DNA from: Desmodus rotundus
Lineage: Eukaryota > Chordata > Mammalia > Chiroptera > Phyllostomidae
Direction of reading: 5' to 3'
Assembly (NCBI RefSeq): GCF_022682495.2
Contig: NC_071392.1
Span: 71,880,097 to 71,944,096, forward strand
Length of the DNA stretch: 64,000 nucleotides
Below the pieces are notes generated by a model. That model had not been told where the DNA came from. It saw nothing but the letters and a program-made list of their open reading frames with translations, and did no database searches. How positions within the stretch are numbered: position 1 is the first letter of the stretch; every line of letters begins with the position of its first letter. Position numbers and translations under genes: made by a program. Shown here one piece after another: positions 56,001-64,000 of this stretch.

Positions 56001-59000
56001 ATGACGAAGTTTAGTGGGTGATAGAGGTGTTTTGTTATTATTATTATGCTCTACTCAACATATCTACTCTACAACTGTTTCTTAATTTCTTGATTTCATC
56101 ATTACCAGGATGATAGTTTTAGTCTGCTTCCAGAGAATTGCTCTTATTTTTCTATTTATTGATAGCTTTTCTCTTCTGGTATTATCTTTTACATTTGATT
56201 CATGAGCCTCTGAACTACAGTGTTTGTATTGAATTAATTGATCAAGCTATAAATTTGTATTTGTGTATCACTAATATTTGTTTGAATCTTGGAAAAACAA
56301 GCCTACCTTGTGGTAAATTTTGGCACAACTATCATTTCTGTCCTGTTAACATTAACTAAATACTTCAAAATCAATCTGAGTCACTTTACTTTAACCTGAT
56401 TTTTAGCATGAGATCCACAAAGATTATTCATCTGGCACCTAAATGTGATGTAGGAATAAGGTAACTGCACTGACATGTATTCCTTAGAGCAACTCTATCC
56501 ACTATTTCTTTTTCCCAAAGAATTTTGGCAGCTTGTCAAACATTTTCTTGTAAAGAGTCATGACAGTACTGGTTGGTTCATACCCATTCAGGCTCGAATC
56601 ATTGTTTCCCCGTCTATTTCTAGAGTTGAGAGTAAGAATTGCGCAACTCAACAGACCCTGAATGGTGACATGGCCTAATGGACTGAGCAACAAAGAGATA
56701 AAACTTGGGCGTCTATTTCTTCTTTGTTCCCTGTAGATTTGTAATGTAACTTTCGAGGATTTTATTTCACTTCTGTTTATATTCTCTTGTCCAGCTCTTA
56801 AACTCCCCTTGTGGTGCTTTCCATCTGTCATTAAGAAGATGATACTTTTTACAAATTATAATCTATAGAGGAGAGCATTGCTTCTAAAAGCTTTGGGGGA
56901 GATAGTTCTTGAGAAAATACTCACCCTATATATTTTTTTCCTGCAGTTTTAAATGCTTGCATCTTGATTCATTGTGCAGCTCCAAATTAAATAGTTCTCA
57001 TTCACTCTTGTTAAAATACCTATCACATTTGCCTTTGTTTTTAAGATATTAGGTCTATCAAAGTGAAATATTCCATATTACACTTTCAATTAAATTTATT
57101 GGGGTAACAATTCTTTGGGACAAAAATGAAATCTAGGGTATTTTTAAAGAAATTGCTTCTACTAGTTCTCTCATTCTCTGTCTTAGTCTCTCCAATTTTC
57201 TGTCTCTTTCATTCTTGAGAATGATTACAATAATGTTTACATGCATGAAGCGCTCCTTACCCAATTTTGGACCACACATATAATCTGAGTTTTAGTGATT
57301 AAAGACCTATTTAGCAGTTGATTCCAATCTTTGAATATGCACAAAATGGCAAATTCAAAAGAAATTTGAGTACAACTCAATTCTTACTATCATAGATACA
57401 ATTTCACTTAAGTTTTACATGAATATCAACCTATTTTTAAGAAATAAAATAGTTTATGATATGTCAGTAAGAACGGCAAAAGGATAACTGAAATTAAAAT
57501 GATCAATGTAAAATTATTTTTCAAATACATGATACATACACATTTTTATTATTAACTATTATCATTTAAAATAATGTTGTTGCAAATTTTTCCATTATAG
57601 GAAGAAGTACATTTCAAAACTGGCCACATTTTAGTACTAATTTTAAAACTAGGAAGATAAAAATGAAGAAAACACAAAATGTCACAAGAGTAAAAGGGTC
57701 AAAAGTGGCAATTTAGTCCTCTTAACTGAATGATGGGTGGCCACTAGAAATTGATTTGCAAGCTTTATTAAATAATTTTTGCATCAATTTCATCCTTGGT
57801 ATTTAAGAGAGCTAATGGCAAACACTACTTTTTCTGTAATAATCAAATTATTTCTTTCTCATTACACTTATGCATAATTACACTGAATTTATCGACCTGA
57901 AGTAATGTGACTGACTTTTACATCACCATTGAAAAGTGAGACCACTGCTAAGAGATCTGGCCTGTCTTTCTCACTGTCAGTGTTGGAAAACTTGAAAACC
58001 AATTCAACTGCTATCTGGAGAGTAGGGTTCAGAAAGTTTAGACACTAAGATTTTCAGGAAATATTTAATGCTCAGGAAGAGGAAAGCTCTTGATTTCCTT
58101 TGGAATTGAAACAACTATCACAAAAGAAATCAATAATTGACAACATTTTTGAACACTTCTTTTTCTGTATTTTTATTGTATTGTATTATCTTTGCTTGAG
58201 AAATTGATAACTTGTTCAGATTTCAGAATTTCATCACTATTTTCTTTCAAAAGTGGAAATGAATGTCTATCAGCAAATAAAAAAATCTGTCAAAATCTTT
58301 GTCACCTCTGAGGTTCTACTCATCACTATCTTCTCTCTAAAATCTATAAAACTTCAGCACAAAATACATTATTCTTTTAGGAGATGACATAATTCATCTT
58401 CAAAATGATTCACCTGTCTTGTATTTGAAATGTGCTCATTTTTCTGCATCTCGAATAAAAAAAAATAGGTTGATGGGATTCTTTGTGATCTCTATTACTA
58501 TTTATATAAGCTGGTCTTTGTATGTAAAATTTCTCTGTTTATATTTTTTCTAAAGTTCCAAATAACTGGAAGTTCTCACAGGATAAAAGAATGATATTAT
58601 AAGTAGAAAGATCAGCATACCATGAAGACAAAAGCACAATACAAAGAAACTTAGATTACAATGAATTTCTTCTCAAATACTCACCTACTGTTATTTAAAG
58701 ACCTTAATGCTTATGGCAGTGCTGCATACATATCAGACACTAGATCAAAGCTGGTTCAAAAAATGGATGAACTTTGAATAAAATTTTGCATTAATTTTTA
58801 AAACTTTAGGGAATTTAATTTTATATTAAAACATTTTACTACCTCATCAACTGTCCTGATGATTTTATTACTTTGCTGAGAATTTTTCTATAATTACTTT
58901 TATATTATAATACTAATAATGAATTGACCATACGTGGAATGCATTAAATAAATAGCAATGCGTATTAAAAACACTAATCAGTTTCTACAATACATCTTTT

Positions 59001-59964
59001 AAACTAGTCCAAATAGTTTCTCTTTAATTTTAATATTTATTTAATCTACTATTTCAAAAGTCTCATGGGTACTCTGAAGTCTAAGTAAGCAATATTTGTG
59101 CTATCTGAGAGGATTATAATGACAAAAGTTTAAGAAACTAATGATATAGAAAAATATTATGTATAAGAAAGAACCATTATAATTAGGTAGTATAAAAAGA
59201 AATAACACATCTAAATGATATATCCATTATTTTCTATTCATTGATAAAATGTGTTGGTGAGGTATTTTTCAGTATTGTATTCCATTATATATCTTCTTGT
59301 TTCAGTGGTGTTCTTTTTTACATACCCTTTAGTTCAATGATGTTCTGTTATATGTTCCATGAACATGATAATCACTTAAAATTTCAGAATAAATTTACTT
59401 TTCTCCAAAAAAAGCTATCAGATTAGTTACTTCACAGAACACAATTAAGCATTTTATACTTTAATAAGATCATCAACACTGTATAGTTTAACTCTTATTT
59501 CCTCTCCTCCCTTCTTCAGCCCAGTTTGCATATAAGTAAATTTAGGATGAATTATGAAGGCCATACTATGACTATCCCAATCTGTATCTTTCCAGAATTT
59601 GGGCCCTTAAAATATCAGTGTTTATGGTGAGATAAACATCCTCTCAAGGAGTCTTCTATTCGTTTCCTTTCATCTCTGTATGACCAGGAAATCTAGTTGA
59701 GATAACAGGCATCCACAAAATTTGAGGGACATGTGCAGGGTTGTGCACGTTCTTCCAGGATCAAAAATCAAACCAAGACTCTATATTCAGTATATCTTTC
59801 ACTATCTTGCATAGCTTTGGGTTTAAATGTGCATTAAAGCCATATTAGCATGCTGGGCAGAAGGCAAGGAAGTTTATGGCCAAAATATGTACATGAGCAC
59901 TAGCTGAAGACCACCAGAGCCAAGTGCTTCTTGAATTCTAATATCCCTCCTTTACCCAGTTGTT
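56001..59964. other. Repeat-poor AT-rich stretch
   Basis: About 4 kb with no recognised transposon, gene or simple repeat. Open frames are short. The absence of repeats is unusual next to the rest of the window. Confidence 0.4.
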
Positions 59965-61090
59965 TCCTTTTCATTGAATATATTGGGATGACACTGGTTA
60001 ACAAAATTATACCAGTTTCAGGTGCATGATTCCAGAACACATCATCTGTACACCGTACTGTATGTTCACCGCCTCAAGACAAGACTCTCTGTCTATTATT
60101 ATTTATCTCGCCTATATCTTCCTCCATCTCCGTCCAATCCCCTTCCTGCCTGGCAATCACCACCCTATTTGTGTATGTGAGGTTTTGTTTTTTAAATTTC
60201 TGTTTTGCTCAATCCCTCCACCAACCCCAACACAGCCCCCCCCCCCATACACCTTCCTACAGCTGTCATCCTGCTCTCTATCTATGAGTCTGTCTCTATT
60301 TTGTTTGTTAATTCATTTTGTTAATTAGTTTCCACATATGAGTGAAGTCATTTGGAACTTGTCTTTCTCTGACTGTCTTGTTTCACTTAGAATTATGCTA
60401 TCCAGGTCCATCCATTCTGGTGCAAAAGGGTAAGATTTTCTTCATTTTTTATAGTTGAGTAGTGTTCCACTGTGTAAATACACCACAGCTTTTTTTTTTT
60501 TTTTTTTTTTTTTTAATCCAATCCTACTGATGGACACTTAGGCTGCTTCCAGATCTTGGCTATTGTAAATAGTGCTGCTAATAAACAGAGGGCTGCATAT
60601 ATTCTTCCTTTCTTTTTTAACTGATCTGAGTTTGCCTACTTTGGTTTCTTTTCAAAAATTTTTATTGTACTTTTTCCATTATCAGTTATCTCCATTATAA
60701 CCACTACCCTCCCCCCTACTCTTTCAAATTAGTGTTTCATGTTTCTTCAGATGAATTCCCAGAAGTGGAATTGCTGGGTCATAATGCAGTTCTACTTTTG
60801 AGGTATCTCCATACTGTTTTCCACAGTGGCTGCACCAATCTGCATTCCCACCAACAGTGAACTAGGGTTCCCTTTTCTCCACATCCTTGCCACCACTTGT
60901 TTGTTGATTCATTGATGATGGCCATTCTGACAGATGTGAGGTGGTATCTCATTGTGGTTTTAATTTGAATTTCTCTGATAATTAGTGACATTGGGCATCT
61001 TTTCACATATCTATTTGCCATTTATGTGCCCTCTTTGGAGAAGAGTCTATTCAGGTCCTTTGCCCATTTTTTAATTGGATTGTTTTGTTT
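59965..61090 (-). mobile_element. L1 LINE 3' half, minus orientation
   Basis: The plus strand reads as antisense L1: 'atattgggatgacactggtt' tail region, 'catatgagtgaagtcatttg', 'ccactgtgtaaatacaccac', 'ggcttccagatcttggctat' type phrases and 'gtctattcaggtcctttgcc'. The minus-strand frame at 60779-61021 reads '[20 protein letters not shown]', the ORF2 C-terminal region. A T run lies at 60490-60514, and a small second L1 tail is nested at 60645-60725. Confidence 0.85.
60645..60725 (-). mobile_element. Small L1 3' tail nested in the L1
   Basis: The phrase 'tttttattgtactttttcca' and then 'accactaccctcccccctac' is the antisense form of an L1-type 3' UTR end. It breaks the order of the surrounding L1, which resumes after it at 'agatgaattcccagaagtgg'. 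Confidence 0.5.
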
Positions 61091-61107
61091 GGTTTCTTTC
61101 TTTTCTT

Positions 61108-61111
61108 CTTC

Positions 61112-61146
<35 letters not shown>

Positions 61147-61147
61147 G
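61108..61147. repeat. (TTA)n microsatellite
   Basis: About eleven ATT/TTA units in an uninterrupted run at the border of the L1. Confidence 0.95.
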
Positions 61148-61149
61148 GT

Positions 61150-64000
61150 GTTGAGTGGCTGCTCCTTCTTATTTTACTTTTCTAGTTTCTTCTCTTTGGA
61201 AGGTACCTGAACATTTGTGTGCCTCAGGTATCAAACTTTAGCCTTTTTCTCATTTTTCTTACCCTGTCTCCATAGACTTCCATCCAGTCTTGTGGCTCTA
61301 CATGTCATCTATATTCAGTTGACTCTCAGATTTGTATCTTTAACTCTGAATATTCCAGAACTCCAGATAATATGGTATTTCTACTTGCAACTATCAATGT
61401 AGACATCTAATAGGCTTTGCAGGTCTCTATCACATACTCTTCTTTCTTTCATTTTTAAACAACTCTTTAAAAATCAAAATACCTTTCTTAGCTCAAGGGC
61501 CATACTAAAATAGGCTGTAATTGGCCTGCCAGTAGTAGTGACCACCCCGGCTTTTTAAGAAGTTACTGGCTGAAAAGAGGTGAGAGAACAGACACAGCCA
61601 TGAGCCAAGATACTGAGCCACGCTGCCCCCCAGGCCTGGAGGATGAATCTGCAATAACCCCAATATTTCTGTCACATCATTGGTAGTGTCCCACCCAATA
61701 TCCACTCTCTTTTTCCTTATTAAGATATTGTAAATTTCCTCAGCTAAAAAAGTATGTCCAGTGAAAAATAATGGTCTTCTCAGACTCCTTCGGAGGGAAC
61801 AATCACATACACAGAATCACAAGAAGATAAATAGAATTTATTCATTTATCTATTATATTACCCTTTATTAAACATCCTTTTATCTATTATAGTATCTGTT
61901 ACAAGAGCAGCAGATGTAAAATGTTATGGAGTAGTTAACTTAATCTGGGAAGATCAGAGAAGTGGAATGGAAGAGTGTGACAAATGGAATGGAGGATGTT
62001 ATAGTAAAAAGAAAAGCATATTCAAATGTAGCAGTATATGATGTCCCAGTATTTGGGGTAGGGAGTACTATAAATAATTCAGAATTGCTTGAAGCAGGGG
62101 TGATAGGAGATAAGACTAAAGAGAATTCCAAGTCCAAAAGGACCTTGTGTAATGTATCAAGGAACTTTGACTTTATTTAGCTCACCACTGTGATTTACTT
62201 TGAAAGAAAATCCACTAGAAAAACACACAAATCCCTCTTGAACCAATTTGAGATCATAGTAACTTGTGCATTCTTCCTCCTGTGGAAATCATTTATATAG
62301 ACAAAGAGGGTACGTTAAATGTCTTGCACAGCACAGAAAAGTATTTTGGAAACAATAGGGAGGAGCATTGAATGACAGACATGAGAGCTGTACTTGAGGC
62401 AGTGGCTGGGTGAATGGGGAAGTGAACAAATTTGAGTGACTTGAGTGCCAGCCATATCAATAGCACTTACATAAATCAGAGCTTTGATCTAAGTTACATT
62501 TAAGAGAGAATAAAAAAATTAAAAATAACTATCCCTTACAGTGCTGTGGACATAATAGGTGGAATTTAGATTTAGTAGCACATATTATTTAAGTTTACAC
62601 ATATAGAAGCTGTTTATAGCTCCTTTAGTGAATGATATTTATAAACTTATTAAATAAAGGGGAACAGGGACATAATATTCTTTGAAGCTTTAGAAATCAA
62701 ATTATAATTGAGGATCCTTGTAAGGTAATATGATGTTAACCATGAACAAATATTTTCAACTGCTTACAAAATTAATAACATATTTGTTCCATGCAGTGAA
62801 GGACTTGAAATTACAATGTTTATATTCAAAATTCCTTTTCCATTTTAACAATGACTATGAAACAGATAATATTCTAGCTACTGATAATTGAAATATTAAT
62901 AAGAAAGGGTCTCTAGAGCCTTTAGTTCAAAAATTTAGCTGGTTATCTATATTCATAAAGCAACTCAAACTTGGCTCAAATACTCATGAAAATAGAGAAA
63001 AATAATGCCTCATAAACTGAAGCATACTTTTCAACCTTTCATTGAGACTTTTGACAAAATATGCCTGTTTACTTATTCAGTTTAGATTCAATGTCATATT
63101 CATGCATAGTTTTATACTTTCTGAAATAGTTTGATGTAATTTCTGAAAATTGGTTCCAATTTTATACAAATAATACTAGTTTTGGTGCTCTAAAAGACTT
63201 TTTGGAACTTGGCTGTGGCCCTTTCCTAATTTTCTTCTAGTCTTTATTTTTTACCTATATTGTAATATTTACAGTTTTGATTTTATAACTTGGTTGGTTA
63301 GGTTAATACTTCCCGGTTTCTTTTACATCATGGAATACCTAGAAAATGACATACGTATATATACAGTACACAAAGGCAATAGATAAGCCAGGGGCTCTAG
63401 TCTACCATACCCTATCATACCACTCTGAAGCTGGAGAAAATTGCTATCTCCTCACACCCCCACAGCCCATTCACACTGGTTGGTATTCTCTGACTTATGG
63501 AATGAAATTTAAAGAAGTCATGCTTATGGGATGGACACCTGCATTGTTCAGCAAGTATTGTGATGTATTTGACATACCATATAGCAAGATGCCAGTTGGT
63601 TTAAGGAACACATCCTAGAGGTCACCTGAGGATCTCGCAACACGGTGTGAATCACTCAGGAAAACCTACAGTCATTATGGAAGACACGAAAGCACATGTT
63701 ATATTGATAAAGACTCAGGAGCCTTTGATAGGATATTATAAATATCCAATACTTTCAGTTCATAAATAAGAACATGAGACTAAATAAACTATGTGTCTTG
63801 ACTAGAAAGTAAATGACTTGAAGGTTAAATGACTGTACTGAAAACTTTAGAAAGTAAGAAACAAATTGTTCACTGCTATATTCCACAGCTCATGGCAGAA
63901 GTTTCCTAAATTTTGTTGAGTGAATGAATTGGCCAGGGTCACACAGGTAATGGCACAGTGAAAGGAGAATTACCGTCTTCTACCTCACAGCCAAAGATTT
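61150..64000. other. Mostly unassigned non-coding DNA
   Basis: No supported gene. 61.2-61.45 kb looks like an old, diverged LINE or LTR fragment. 63.88-63.96 kb ('gaattggccagggtcacaca') resembles a MIR core remnant. A 90-codon open frame at 63346-63618 has no recognised similarity. Confidence 0.35.

Overview
The window is nuclear DNA from a mammal, almost certainly a bat. The best pointer is at least six copies of a tRNA-derived SINE of the VES type, whose head reads like 'gccctggccggg...' and whose tail is CT-rich then A-rich. VES SINEs are known from yangochiropteran bats. The rest is also typically mammalian: a long L1, L1 tails, HAL1-like (ORF1-only) pieces, MIR and L2 relics, MLT1/MaLR LTRs, Tigger and mariner DNA transposons, and solo retroviral LTRs. 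There are no operons, ribosome binding sites, CRISPR arrays, rRNA or recognisable tRNA genes. Nearly all short open reading frames are repeat debris or chance.

The strongest gene signal is on the minus strand between about 19.5 and 15.2 kb. A CpG-rich promoter-like segment (about 18.98-19.54 kb) carries a perfect CRE (TGACGTCA), an Sp1-type GC box and two RFX X-box-like motifs. Going down the minus strand, a likely 5' exon (19335-19440) is followed by three exons with good splice sites and matching phases: 18237-18416, 16122-16194 and 15232-15323. Together they encode 96 residues from a candidate ATG at 18359. I do not recognise the protein. Its end is beta-rich and could belong to an OB-like fold, which is speculative. 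Later exons should lie below 15.2 kb and I could not find them with confidence.

Layout: 1-6.86 kb is AT-rich, with two mariner relics (one carrying an internal MER5A piece), L2 and MIR. 6.87-13.27 kb is a near full-length plus-strand L1 with a 14-bp target-site duplication. 13.9-14.9 kb is an old minus-strand L1. 15.2-19.5 kb is the minus-strand gene. 19.56-31.8 kb is a mosaic of VES SINEs, two solo LTRs with 4-bp duplications, an orphan L1-type 5' UTR, a Tigger split by one LTR, and a decayed mariner. 33.84-37.24 kb is a 5'-truncated L1 split by a second LTR of the same family. 37.5-44.2 kb holds L1 and HAL1 tails, a pair of similar LTR ends with a MITE in one of them, and two weak single-exon candidates (minus about 40 kb, plus about 42.65 kb). 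44.7-55.3 kb has two MLT1-type LTRs, each interrupted by other DNA, plus L1, L2 and Tigger relics. 56-60 kb is repeat-poor. 60-61.15 kb is a minus-strand L1 with a microsatellite. The rest is unremarkable.

The window therefore reads as one partial host gene set in transposon-rich intergenic or intronic sequence. I saw no self-contained new system. The most useful leads are the unidentified minus-strand gene and several nested or chimeric transposon structures.
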